Source: Acinetobacter marinus (GTDB taxonomy: Bacteria > Pseudomonadota > Gammaproteobacteria > Pseudomonadales > Moraxellaceae). From it: 64,000 bases of DNA. The stretch is from the NCBI RefSeq assembly GCF_900096915.1, contig NZ_FMYK01000002.1, positions 124,001-188,000 on the forward strand. The letters are read 5' to 3'. The notes under the pieces were generated by a model. The model saw nothing but the letters and a program-made list of their open reading frames with translations. It searched no databases and had not been told where the DNA came from. The position numbers were made by a program, and so were the translations under genes. This document shows positions 26,777 through 34,502 of this stretch, in pieces (the stretch's first letter is position 1; every line of letters starts with the position of its first letter).

Positions 26777-26792
26777 TTCACCAAAATTTCAC
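26777..26792 (+). promoter_or_regulatory. CreB operator (cre tag) upstream of creD
   Basis: TTCAC-CAAAAT-TTCAC is an exact match to the TTCAC-N6-TTCAC direct repeat bound by CreB in E. coli. It sits 82 bases before the creD ATG (26874), in a position suited to activation. A further single TTCAC half lies at 26826-26830. No comparable pair was seen before creB. Confidence 0.8.
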
Positions 26793-26873
26793 TTGTTCCA
26801 CATCAAGCGCTCCCATAAAACACATTTCACATCAAGACAATAAATAAGTCGAATAAGTACAGTGGGATGTGTC

Positions 26874-28265
26874 ATGAAACAACGTCAACTTTTTTTAAAA
26901 CTTTTTATTTTGGGTGCTTTGCTCGGTTTATTTGCGCTTGGGCTGAGCTTTGTCAATTATATTGTCTATGAACGGGAGGGTTATCAAAATCAAGTGGTGC
27001 GGGAGATTGAGCGCAATCAAATCGACTCACAGCGCTTGGTCAGCCCATTTATTACCGTGCCGTATACGCAGATGGTGGCATGTGATTATCGAGAGAATCC
27101 AGCGCTGAAAGATAAGCTCTGTGCTGAGTCAGGTGAACAATTATTTTTCCCTGAGCAGATCGACTGGGATGCTAAGTTTGATGTCAGCGATGAGAAGTAT
27201 CGGCGCACGATTTATGCTGCCACCAGTTATATGGCGACTTTAAAAAGTCAGGGGAAATTTCGTCATGTGAACGAGCAGGTGGTCACGGCAAATCAGCGCA
27301 CTTTGGATTGGCAGTCGGCTCGATTTGTGTTGCCGATTAAAGATTTACGTGGGGTGCATCAAAAGCCGATTCTGACCATTGCTGGGGAAAAGCGCCAACT
27401 TGATTTTTCCGAATATCAGCAAACAGGTTCTGGCGGTGGCATTTCTTATCTGAGCGTGGCTTTACCGAATTTTAGTCTGAATGATTTTGATTTTACGTTG
27501 GATATGAGTCTAGAGGGTTTGCAGGTGTTTAGCCTTGTGCCCACCACCGAAAAAACCACATTTAATGCCACAGGGAATTGGGCAGATGCCAAATATTTCG
27601 GTGATAGTTTGCCAACGCAAAATAGCTCATTTGATCAGCAATTTAGTGCAAAATGGCAGAGCATTACGCTGGGCTATCAAAACCGCCAAGACTATATGCG
27701 CTGTTGGAATGCGATGAATTGCAGTAACAATGACTACTATGAAGACAAGACGGGCGAAATATTGTCTAAAGCATCAGGTTTTGCGGTGGAATTTATCGAG
27801 CCAGTGAATGTCTATAGTCAGACCGACCGTGCGATTAAATACGGTTGGATGATTACTTTAATCACCTTTGCCAGCTTCTTCTTGTTCGAAAGTCTGAAAG
27901 GTTTAGCGATTCACCCGATCCAATATCTGTTGGTCGGGATTGCACAGTCAGTATTTTTCCTGCTGTTACTTTCCTTTAGTGAGCAATATAGCTTTCTCAG
28001 TGCCTATTACATCGCCGCCATTGCCTGTATTGGCTTGATCGGTTGGTATCTGCGCTTTGTGATGGGTAAATGGCTTCATGCGATTTTGTTTAGTGTGCTG
28101 TTGGGCAGTCTGTATGTGGTGATGTATGTGCTCTTACAATCTGCGGAAAAAACCTTCTTTATGGGTTCGATCTTCGCCTTTGTACTGGTGGCTGCGGTGA
28201 TGTTTATTACCCGAAATGTCGATTGGTATCAGATGAGCTTAAAAAATCCGAAGTCGAACGGTTAA
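26874..28265 (+). CDS. creD: CreD, inner-membrane protein of the Cre regulon
   Basis: 463 residues; full-length CreD with an N-terminal helix (about 8-28), a large periplasmic domain (about 35-310), and about six C-terminal helices (about 325-450). Family features: EREGYQNQVVREI after helix 1, and SLKGLAIHPIQYLLVGIAQSVFFLLLLSFSE in the C-terminal part. In Enterobacteriaceae and Pseudomonas, CreD is the main CreBC-induced protein and affects envelope integrity and beta-lactam response. ATG 26874 is preferred over GTG 26862. A cre tag precedes it. The first unit of a degenerate 14-bp repeat overlaps the stop. Confidence 0.9.
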   Translation: MKQRQLFLKLFILGALLGLFALGLSFVNYIVYEREGYQNQVVREIERNQIDSQRLVSPFITVPYTQMVACDYRENPALKDKLCAESGEQLFFPEQIDWDAKFDVSDEKYRRTIYAATSYMATLKSQGKFRHVNEQVVTANQRTLDWQSARFVLPIKDLRGVHQKPILTIAGEKRQLDFSEYQQTGSGGGISYLSVALPNFSLNDFDFTLDMSLEGLQVFSLVPTTEKTTFNATGNWADAKYFGDSLPTQNSSFDQQFSAKWQSITLGYQNRQDYMRCWNAMNCSNNDYYEDKTGEILSKASGFAVEFIEPVNVYSQTDRAIKYGWMITLITFASFFLFESLKGLAIHPIQYLLVGIAQSVFFLLLLSFSEQYSFLSAYYIAAIACIGLIGWYLRFVMGKWLHAILFSVLLGSLYVVMYVLLQSAEKTFFMGSIFAFVLVAAVMFITRNVDWYQMSLKNPKSNG

Positions 28266-28334
28266 GCGAAAGTTACTCAACCTAAATCATTAAACCAAAA
28301 TCACTAATCGGAAAATTACTAAGCCGAAATTAAA
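28264..28334 (+). repeat. degenerate 14-15-bp tandem repeat at the creD stop
   Basis: Five head-to-tail units starting at 28264, 28278, 28292, 28306 and 28321, consensus about AAnCCGAAATTACT (for example AAGCGAAAGTTACT, AAACCAAAATCACT, AATCGGAAAATTACT). The first unit overlaps the creD stop codon. No coding role seen. Confidence 0.65.
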
Positions 28335-28399
28335 AAGTGTGTGCTGTATGAGCAATTTGACATCCAGCACAGCTCAAAATTGAATCAAAGGACATCACC

Positions 28400-28771
28400 A
28401 TGAATCATATCGTCAATCATTTCATGCAAAGCACTTCACACAGCATTAGTTTGCACAACAACACTACACAGCACACCATTTCAGATCAGATCAGATCAGA
28501 TCACGCCACTTCCACAGCGTCAATGGTCACCGCTGGCATTACAGCAACAGCAGCTCATGCAAGTATTAGCGTATGGCACAAGCAAAGCATTTTGTTTAAA
28601 TACCTTGCGTACCAAACAGATCGACTTTTTAAACTTAGGTGGTGTGGTGTACTGCGCCAGCTTGCAGTTAATTTTGCAGTTTCAAGCACGGCAATTGGTC
28701 GGATTTCAGATTTTAAAATTCGATGTAAATTCAAAACCTTCGGCGTAGATTTAAGGCAAATGATGGATTAA
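28400..28771 (+). CDS. small frame with 5-bp repeat; possible phase-variable or frameshifted gene
   Basis: ATG 28400 follows AAAGGA by seven bases, a good ribosome site, and opens MNHIVNHFMQSTSHSISL. Four tandem AGATC units (28483-28502) lie in the coding sequence. As given, the frame ends at 28771 after 123 residues. The alternative frame after the repeat (ending 28748) looks more protein-like: QWSPLALQQQQLMQVLAYG, TSKAFCLNTLRTKQIDFLN, with codons typical of neighbours and no rare AGG. One more AGATC unit, or two fewer, would join the start to that frame and give a product of about 117 residues. Either a contingency locus or a recently frameshifted gene. Family unknown. Tail overlaps the ubiB stop. 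Confidence 0.55.
   Translation: MNHIVNHFMQSTSHSISLHNNTTQHTISDQIRSDHATSTASMVTAGITATAAHASISVWHKQSILFKYLAYQTDRLFKLRWCGVLRQLAVNFAVSSTAIGRISDFKIRCKFKTFGVDLRQMMD
28483..28502 (+). repeat. AGATC x4 short tandem repeat
   Basis: Four perfect 5-bp units inside the small reading frame that begins at 28400. Since 5 is not a multiple of 3, unit gain or loss changes the reading frame downstream. Confidence 0.9.
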
Positions 28772-30396
28772 TTCATCACTCGCCATATCGCCACCAAAGC
28801 CGCCAAAATATAGAAAATGATACCAATAAAAATCGGCGTAATCATGGCAAGGCTGAGTAGAAAAATAAAAATACTGCCAAAAATCCAATTACGTCGTTGT
28901 TGTTGCGCTACTTGTAGGCGGAGCGTTTGCAACTCACGGATTTGGCGATCATGCCACACCGCTTGATTTTTAAGCCCATTCACACTGTCGATCAACATAC
29001 TCGGCAAATCCTGCGCACCAAGCAACAAATCGGGAATTTGCTGTCCAAGTTCTTTGAGATTCTTGGCAGGATTCATCTGTTGTTTGACCCATTCGGTCAG
29101 AATCGGTTTTGCCAACTTCCAAATGTCAAGCTGTGGATAGAGATCAGTACCCAAACCTTCGACATGTACCAAAGTTTTTAATAACAACATCAATTGCGGT
29201 GGAATTTCCAAACGGAAACGTCGTGCGATATCCATGATTTGCAACAGAATCCCCGCAAAATCAAGCTGATCCATCGGCTTGGATACCATCGGACCGACCG
29301 TGCGTCGCATCTCACGAGCTAAGCCATCTTGGTCGGTATCAGGCGGAATCCAACCAGCCTGATGCACGATCTGAATCAACTGCATAAAGTCGCTATTCAT
29401 CACCGCAAGCAGCATCCGAGCAACGGTCATTTGATCGGCTTTGGACAGCTCACCCATGATGGCGCAGTCGAGTGCAATATAGCGTGGGCTCTGCGGATTT
29501 AAGGTTTCGACAAAGACATTGCCAGGGTGCATATCGGCATGGAAAAAGTTATCCCGAAACACTTGGGTGAAAAAGATGGTTAAGCCTTTTTCCGCCAAAT
29601 CTGCACGATCCATACCGAGCCGATCAAAAGTTGCCGTGTCGGAAATTGGTACACCTGTGATGCGTTCAGCGACCATCACATCGGTGCTATCCATATACAC
29701 TTCAGGCACATACATCATGCTCGAGCCTGTGAAGTAATGACGCATACGGCGAGTATTGTCCGCTTCAATGCTCAGATCAAGCTCATTCAAAATCACTGCA
29801 CGATATTCTTGAATAATCTCACTGATGTGTAAAGCACGAGCGGCTTCAAGGCGTTGCTCAAGCCAGCCACCGAGCCACGTCAAAATCTCAAAATCACGTA
29901 AAATCTGCTTGCGAATCTCAGGGCGAGTGACTTTGACCACCACTTCACGTCCATCATGCAATGCTGCGGTATGCACTTGCGCAATCGATGCGGCAGCGAG
30001 TGGTTGCTCGTCGAAGCGTTGGAATAAGGTATTTAGATCGGCTTTAAAGGCATCGCTAATGCGAGCTTTGGCAACATCTACCGCAAAGGGTTTGACCTGA
30101 TCTTGCAACAAGGTCAGTTGCGATAAAATCTCAGGCGCAATCAAGTCACGACGCGTCGAGAGCAATTGTCCCATCTTGATCGCAAGAGGTCCCATATCCT
30201 CTAAGGCTTGTTTTAATTTCAGCGGATTGCGCTTTTCACGAGAAGACCACGCCGCAGGATTGGCACGAATCAACTTGAGAATCGGGCGAGCTTTCGCAGG
30301 TAACTCATCGGCAGGAATCAGCGTATCCAAACGATAATGCGCTGCGATGCGCCAAAGTTCTAAAAGTCGAGTCAGATGTGGCACCATACCAAGCAA
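28768..30396 (-). CDS. ubiB: UbiB, ABC1/ADCK-type ATPase of ubiquinone biosynthesis
   Basis: 542 residues. Atypical protein-kinase-like fold anchored to the inner membrane, required for ubiquinone synthesis, thought to extract or present intermediates. Signatures: KxGQ element AIKMGQLLSTRRDLI (about 90), Ala-rich loop AAASIAQVHTA (about 145), HADMHPGNVF (about 285) with the catalytic-loop Asp, and the DFG-like LDCAIMGEL. Two hydrophobic helices at the C-terminus (about 495-540: WIFGSIFIFLLSLAMITPIF and IIFYILAALVAIW). Same strand as ubiJ and ubiE, 52 bases after ubiJ: a ubiE-ubiJ-ubiB cluster, as in E. coli. Confidence 0.95.
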   Translation of the reverse strand: MLGMVPHLTRLLELWRIAAHYRLDTLIPADELPAKARPILKLIRANPAAWSSREKRNPLKLKQALEDMGPLAIKMGQLLSTRRDLIAPEILSQLTLLQDQVKPFAVDVAKARISDAFKADLNTLFQRFDEQPLAAASIAQVHTAALHDGREVVVKVTRPEIRKQILRDFEILTWLGGWLEQRLEAARALHISEIIQEYRAVILNELDLSIEADNTRRMRHYFTGSSMMYVPEVYMDSTDVMVAERITGVPISDTATFDRLGMDRADLAEKGLTIFFTQVFRDNFFHADMHPGNVFVETLNPQSPRYIALDCAIMGELSKADQMTVARMLLAVMNSDFMQLIQIVHQAGWIPPDTDQDGLAREMRRTVGPMVSKPMDQLDFAGILLQIMDIARRFRLEIPPQLMLLLKTLVHVEGLGTDLYPQLDIWKLAKPILTEWVKQQMNPAKNLKELGQQIPDLLLGAQDLPSMLIDSVNGLKNQAVWHDRQIRELQTLRLQVAQQQRRNWIFGSIFIFLLSLAMITPIFIGIIFYILAALVAIWRVMN

Positions 30397-30448
30397 ATCC
30401 TAATTGTATTGAACAGAAACATCGAAAAATCGGCTTTTCGTGCGTCCC

Positions 30449-31180
30449 TTATTGAGGTTGAATATTTGTGGAATCATCAATATCTTTTTGAAGATTCGTA
30501 TTTTCTAAATCAGTTGAAAACCCTGCATTCAGTTCAGCCATTTTGGCTTCTAAGCGGTCTAATGATTGATTGAGCTGACGAGTTTCTCGCTGTAAATCAT
30601 CCATCTGCCAACGTGGCGCAAATACGCCTGAATCTTCTCGAATACTGTCAGTAAACATAAACTCAGCGCTTTTCAATGTCTTGGCGAGATGCTTCGGCAC
30701 ATTCTGCACTTTACCAAGTTCATGCGCAGCCGTTGCACCGATCCACGGACTGAGGCGTGAAGCTAGATCAATATCAAGTTGCGCAATGATTTCTTTTAAA
30801 GCAAAGAGCAAATGATAATCGCCCTGCAACGGAATCGTACCGAGTTGGTCGCTATCGGTGCTAATCAATTTGATCAATTCCACCACATTTTTGACATGCA
30901 AGGTGGCTGTGGCTTCGGTAACTTTTTCCGCATGATCAAAAGGACGTTGCTCAAATATGCTCGGTTTAGAAAGATGGTTTTCTGCCTGTCCAAGTGCAGT
31001 CGGTTCAAGACGGATTTTACCTTGATCGAAAAATGTATCGACGCTGAGCTGTGGCTGATCGATCACCACACGTAAACATTGCCCATGCAATGCATCGAGC
31101 TTGAGTCGGGTAATGGCATCGCTATTGATGATGCCATTGATGAGTTTTTCACATGCACCGAGCGCAAGGATTGACCACAT
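30449..31180 (-). CDS. ubiJ: UbiJ, ubiquinone biosynthesis accessory factor (SCP2 domain)
   Basis: 243 residues. SCP2-type lipid-binding domain in the N-terminal half (about 1-130; LRVVIDQPQLSVDTFFD, TATLHVKNVVELIK), then a helical C-terminus with a coiled coil (QRETRQLNQSLDRLEAKMAELN, about 198-219). UbiJ binds polyprenyl intermediates in the soluble Ubi complex with UbiE, F, G, H, I and K. Placed between ubiE and ubiB on the same strand, the canonical order. The start is the first ATG; no strong ribosome binding site is evident in the AT-rich upstream sequence. Confidence 0.9.
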   Translation of the reverse strand: MWSILALGACEKLINGIINSDAITRLKLDALHGQCLRVVIDQPQLSVDTFFDQGKIRLEPTALGQAENHLSKPSIFEQRPFDHAEKVTEATATLHVKNVVELIKLISTDSDQLGTIPLQGDYHLLFALKEIIAQLDIDLASRLSPWIGATAAHELGKVQNVPKHLAKTLKSAEFMFTDSIREDSGVFAPRWQMDDLQRETRQLNQSLDRLEAKMAELNAGFSTDLENTNLQKDIDDSTNIQPQ

Positions 31181-31223
31181 GTCTTTATGTTTTCCCTTTC
31201 AAATAGAACGGCTTGTTGATTTA

Positions 31224-31330
31224 TATAGTCGAAGAAATTAATTTTTGATACAAGGCAACCGAGCGAAGGTGTACAGATAGTACTTCAAGCGAGGTTAACG
31301 CTGTAGCAGGATTTAAGTTCTCTGACTATA
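31224..31330. repeat. 107-bp intergenic inverted-repeat element
   Basis: Bounded by TATAGTC (31224-31230) and GACTATA (31324-31330), with imperfect inverted ends extending to about 20 bp (TATAGTCGAAGAAATTAA against TATAGTCAGAGAACTTAA). The interior includes GATACAAGGCAACCGAGCG and GAGGTTAACGCTGTAGCAGG. This has the look of a dispersed ERIC/REP-type repeat common in Moraxellaceae; that family resemblance is from memory, not a search. Its right end provides the last codon and TAG stop of ubiE. Confidence 0.75.
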
Positions 31331-32288
31331 GTTTAAAGCCACGATGTACTGCCACTATACCACCAGTCAGATTGTGATAATCACACTGAGCAAAGCCTGC
31401 ATTTTGCATCATTTGTTTTAAGGTGTGTTGATCGGGGTGCATACGAATTGATTCTGCCAGATAACGATAGCTTTCCGAATCATTCGCCACCAATTTCCCC
31501 ATCACAGGCAAAGCGGTGAATGAATACAGATCATAGAGTTTTGATAATGGCTCAAAGATCGGTTTTGAAAATTCTAAAATCAATAAACGACCGCCTGGCT
31601 TGAGTACACGATACATCGCAGCCAGTGCCGCATCTTTATCGGTCACATTACGTAGACCAAAGCTGATGGTGACCAAATCAAAACTATTATCTGCAAACGG
31701 CTCTAAAGTTTCAGCATTGGCAAGCACGAAATCGACATTGGTACAGCCCGCATCGAGCAAACGATCACGACCGACATTGAGCATCGACTCATTAATATCT
31801 GAAAGCACCACATGACCAGTTTCACCGACTTCACGGCTAAATACTTTTGCCAAGTCACCTGTACCGCCTGCAATATCAAGCACCTGCTGACCACGGCGTA
31901 CACCTGACATTTGAATGGCAAAACGCTTCCACAGACGATGGATGCCAAAAGACATCAAGTCATTCATCAAGTCATATTTACTGGCAACGGAGTGAAAAAC
32001 TTCTGCGACTTTTTGTTCTTTTTCAGTGCTATCTACTGTTTTGTAGCCAAAGTGTGTGGTTGCACCGACATTGCCTGTGTTGGCACCACGTGGCAGATTA
32101 TATTTTGGAATTGCTGATGAAGTGTCCGTCGATGTGCCCGCCGTTGCATTCGTGCCGTTAGACAATTGTTCGAGGCTTTGTTGTTGTCCTTGAGGCGTAC
32201 CTTGTGGCAATGATTCGGTGAGAAATGGGCTGGTTTTTTGCTGATTATTTTTATCTTGGCTATCGCTGTTATGATTGTCGCTAGACAT
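31326..32288 (-). CDS. ubiE: UbiE, C-methyltransferase of ubiquinone (and menaquinone) synthesis
   Basis: 320 residues from ATG 32288, which follows GAGGAG by about seven bases. The methyltransferase core (about 75-320) has TEKEQKVAEVFHSVASKYDLMNDLMS, the SAM motif VLDIAGGTGDLA (about 130-141), DINESML, and the C-terminal FSKPIFEPLSKLYDLYSF signature. About 65 extra residues rich in Gln, Asn, Ser, Thr and Gly precede the core; typical UbiE is about 250 residues. UbiE methylates 2-octaprenyl-6-methoxy-1,4-benzoquinol. The stop codon is provided by the end of a 107-bp inverted-repeat element. First gene of ubiE-ubiJ-ubiB. Confidence 0.95.
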   Translation of the reverse strand: MSSDNHNSDSQDKNNQQKTSPFLTESLPQGTPQGQQQSLEQLSNGTNATAGTSTDTSSAIPKYNLPRGANTGNVGATTHFGYKTVDSTEKEQKVAEVFHSVASKYDLMNDLMSFGIHRLWKRFAIQMSGVRRGQQVLDIAGGTGDLAKVFSREVGETGHVVLSDINESMLNVGRDRLLDAGCTNVDFVLANAETLEPFADNSFDLVTISFGLRNVTDKDAALAAMYRVLKPGGRLLILEFSKPIFEPLSKLYDLYSFTALPVMGKLVANDSESYRYLAESIRMHPDQHTLKQMMQNAGFAQCDYHNLTGGIVAVHRGFKL

Positions 32289-32415
32289 ATCGCACTCCTC
32301 AGGCGTTTTTAATACGAACATATATAGATGCCGAAAAGATAACATACTCAACTTAAATCTGGTGTGTTAATGTGTGAATAATAATTGATAATTCTAAAGA
32401 AAGAGAGATGAAAGT

Positions 32416-32844
32416 ATGGCGATTGACCGAATGGATTGGCATGCAGAAACTGTTGAAGAATTTGGCTTGCCTTATGAGCATGCTGGAACGCACATTGGGA
32501 TTTTTTTGGCTTGGATTATTCATCATGATTTACATGGCGAGCTACATCGAGAAGAAAGTGCAAGCGCTATTGTAAAAGTACAACAACGTCAAATTACTGG
32601 GCGAATGTTTTTGAGTATGGAGTGCGATGAAAAATTTTGGGATGAAGATTTAAATGAAGGTGGGTTAGCCTTTACCCAGTTTTATTATGCAGGGGAAGAT
32701 TATCTGTATTACAAAGTCTATGAGGATGTGTTGGCGAAAGCATTGCCAAGTATCTATCATGTTGAAGATACTTGGGAAAATTATGACTTAATTGCACCAC
32801 ATTTGACAGAAGCATTCCGACGCTGGAAAGAAACGAGCGTTTAA
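32416..32844 (+). CDS. hypothetical protein (possible DUF7832-type)
   Basis: 142 residues, soluble, acidic, rich in aromatic residues: MAIDRMDWHAETVEEFGLP, GIFLAWIIHHDLHGELH, and AFTQFYYAGEDYLYYKVYED. The AAAGAGAG ahead of the ATG is a likely ribosome site. It resembles small proteins of immunity-like or DUF7832 type with the recurrent DRMDWH start; I cannot confirm this. No toxin gene adjoins. Convergent with the next gene (18 bases). Confidence 0.7.
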   Translation: MAIDRMDWHAETVEEFGLPYEHAGTHIGIFLAWIIHHDLHGELHREESASAIVKVQQRQITGRMFLSMECDEKFWDEDLNEGGLAFTQFYYAGEDYLYYKVYEDVLAKALPSIYHVEDTWENYDLIAPHLTEAFRRWKETSV

Positions 32845-32862
32845 ATAGCTCGATATGTGCTT

Positions 32863-33570
32863 TTAAAGCTGAAATGGAGTTGGATGCCCTGTATGAACTG
32901 CATCGATAATTTGTTTTTCTTTGGCGGTAAATGTGGCGATGAAATCTTGCGCAGAATGAAGCGGTGCCATCGCCTTAAAACCATCATCAATAAAATCATA
33001 AATGGTGTTGGCATCATGCCGATAAGCCACGCCTTTAGATAACTTAAATGCTGCTTTGACGATCGCCGAGCGCACATATTTATCCAGTTTTTCACCTAAT
33101 GTTTCAAGCAGTTGCATCTGATGCAGTCGAGGTTCGGCTTGATCAACGGCAAGGTAAGCGCGGCGCATCATGTCATCATTTAGCGGTGTGTCGCTTGGAT
33201 AATTGTCCAATACATATTTGGCGACTTGTTCATCGAGCTGAATCGCCAATACTGCAAGTTCCACCCCAGCATCACCTGTTTGCAGGGCAGACTTTGGCAG
33301 AATTTTTTCAACTTTGTGTGCATTACGAATAAAACGACCGATCTGATGGGCAAGTTCATTAAAATCATCTGCGCCATATAGGCGATTGAGAAAATAATGC
33401 GCCATCGGTTGATGTGCTGGAATGGCAAAAAAATCGGCATGGGTCTGTTGCATGCGGGCTTTTTGCCATGCTTGGACGTGTTGTAATTTGTTGGCAAGCC
33501 TTGCATCTTGGTGGCTTTGCAAATTCTCGTAATCATCGAGTTGTTGTTGTAAAAAGTCAAACTTAGACAT
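32863..33570 (-). CDS. FFLEELY-motif-like protein, copy 1
   Basis: 235 residues, largely helical, cytoplasmic. The motif FFxxxLY appears as MAHYFLNRLYGADDFNELA (about 57-75), followed by ELAVLAIQLDEQVAKYVL, and a C-terminal DFIDDGFKAMAPLHSAQDFI. A nearly parallel protein is encoded immediately upstream (33615-34367). Functions of the family are unknown. A weak GGGAAAT precedes the ATG. Separated from copy 2 by 44 bases, so probably co-transcribed. Confidence 0.75.
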   Translation of the reverse strand: MSKFDFLQQQLDDYENLQSHQDARLANKLQHVQAWQKARMQQTHADFFAIPAHQPMAHYFLNRLYGADDFNELAHQIGRFIRNAHKVEKILPKSALQTGDAGVELAVLAIQLDEQVAKYVLDNYPSDTPLNDDMMRRAYLAVDQAEPRLHQMQLLETLGEKLDKYVRSAIVKAAFKLSKGVAYRHDANTIYDFIDDGFKAMAPLHSAQDFIATFTAKEKQIIDAVHTGHPTPFQL

Positions 33571-33614
33571 GATTTCCCCAAAAAAATTAAATCAAATGAA
33601 TGCACGGATGCAAA

Positions 33615-34367
33615 TTACTGCGGTGGTGTTTGCGCATTCCGACAGATTTGTTGTGATGTCGGGTCATAATATACATTGAGATCGCTCGGCTGTGCATTGA
33701 CCATATAATCTAAAAAACAATATTCTTGCTGTGCATAATGATGAAAAAATTGCTTGGCATGTGGATTGCTACGCATGACCTGAAAGCCATGATCTAAATA
33801 CTGATACATCGGTGCAAAACCACGTTGTTTGAGTTTGGATTTGGCGAGTTTGAGTGAAGTGCGAAGCAGTAAAGACTGTGCATGACGTGCCAATTGTTGG
33901 CTGACACTTTGAAAGAGTTTGAGTTGGCGCAGTCGGTCGGGGCGTTGATTACATGCCAAGGCAATATGCAACAGATTTGCATCATTTAGCGGTTGTTCTT
34001 TTTGGATCAGCTGAATGGCAAGCTGTTGGTCGAGTTTGATGGTGAGCAGTGCCAATTGCATCGATTGCACCAGTGCATTGAGGATTTCATTGGGGAGCCA
34101 ACGATCAAGTTTCACTTTTTGCGCAAGCATGAGCTCGAGTTGATCAGCAAGCTCGGTTAGTGCATCAAAGTTATACAATTCACTGTGAAAGAAGTCAGCC
34201 AGTTCGGTATAAGTGTTGCTTTGAAATAGGTTGCCATGTACTTGTTGCATGCGCTGTTTTTGCCATGTTGCAACTTGCCAAGTGAGCGTTTTTACCTCAG
34301 CAGAATGATGAATTCGAAGTTGCTTATATTGCTCAAGATAACGTGCAAGTTGTTCAGTTTTTAACAT
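33615..34367 (-). CDS. FFLEELY-motif-like protein, copy 2
   Basis: 250 residues from ATG 34367 (MLKTEQLARYLEQYKQLRIH); an upstream in-frame ATG would add 38 residues that cross the divergent promoter region and look non-coding. Matches copy 1 segment by segment: WQKQRMQQVHGNLFQ against WQKARMQQTHADFFA, ADFFHSELYNFDALTELAD against HYFLNRLYGADDFNELAH, and ALLTIKLDQQLA against AVLAIQLDEQVA. A tandem duplication followed by divergence is the simplest explanation. Divergent from the polyphosphate:AMP phosphotransferase gene. Function unknown. Confidence 0.75.
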   Translation of the reverse strand: MLKTEQLARYLEQYKQLRIHHSAEVKTLTWQVATWQKQRMQQVHGNLFQSNTYTELADFFHSELYNFDALTELADQLELMLAQKVKLDRWLPNEILNALVQSMQLALLTIKLDQQLAIQLIQKEQPLNDANLLHIALACNQRPDRLRQLKLFQSVSQQLARHAQSLLLRTSLKLAKSKLKQRGFAPMYQYLDHGFQVMRSNPHAKQFFHHYAQQEYCFLDYMVNAQPSDLNVYYDPTSQQICRNAQTPPQ

Positions 34368-34502
34368 ATTTTTTACATGACAGACAGCTGAAAAGAGTAT
34401 AAAAGAAAGTATCGAGATGTGAATAGTACAATTGTAGCGCAAACCGCGCATCTGTTTTGTTGATGTGTTTTGCATGCTCAATTTTGGGAGAAAAGAGTCA
34501 CG

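Noticed and set aside
28557..28748. Independent 63-residue gene starting at 28557
   Set aside because: The protein-like frame extends upstream of this ATG to the AGATC repeat, so it is more likely the second part of one gene than a separate gene.
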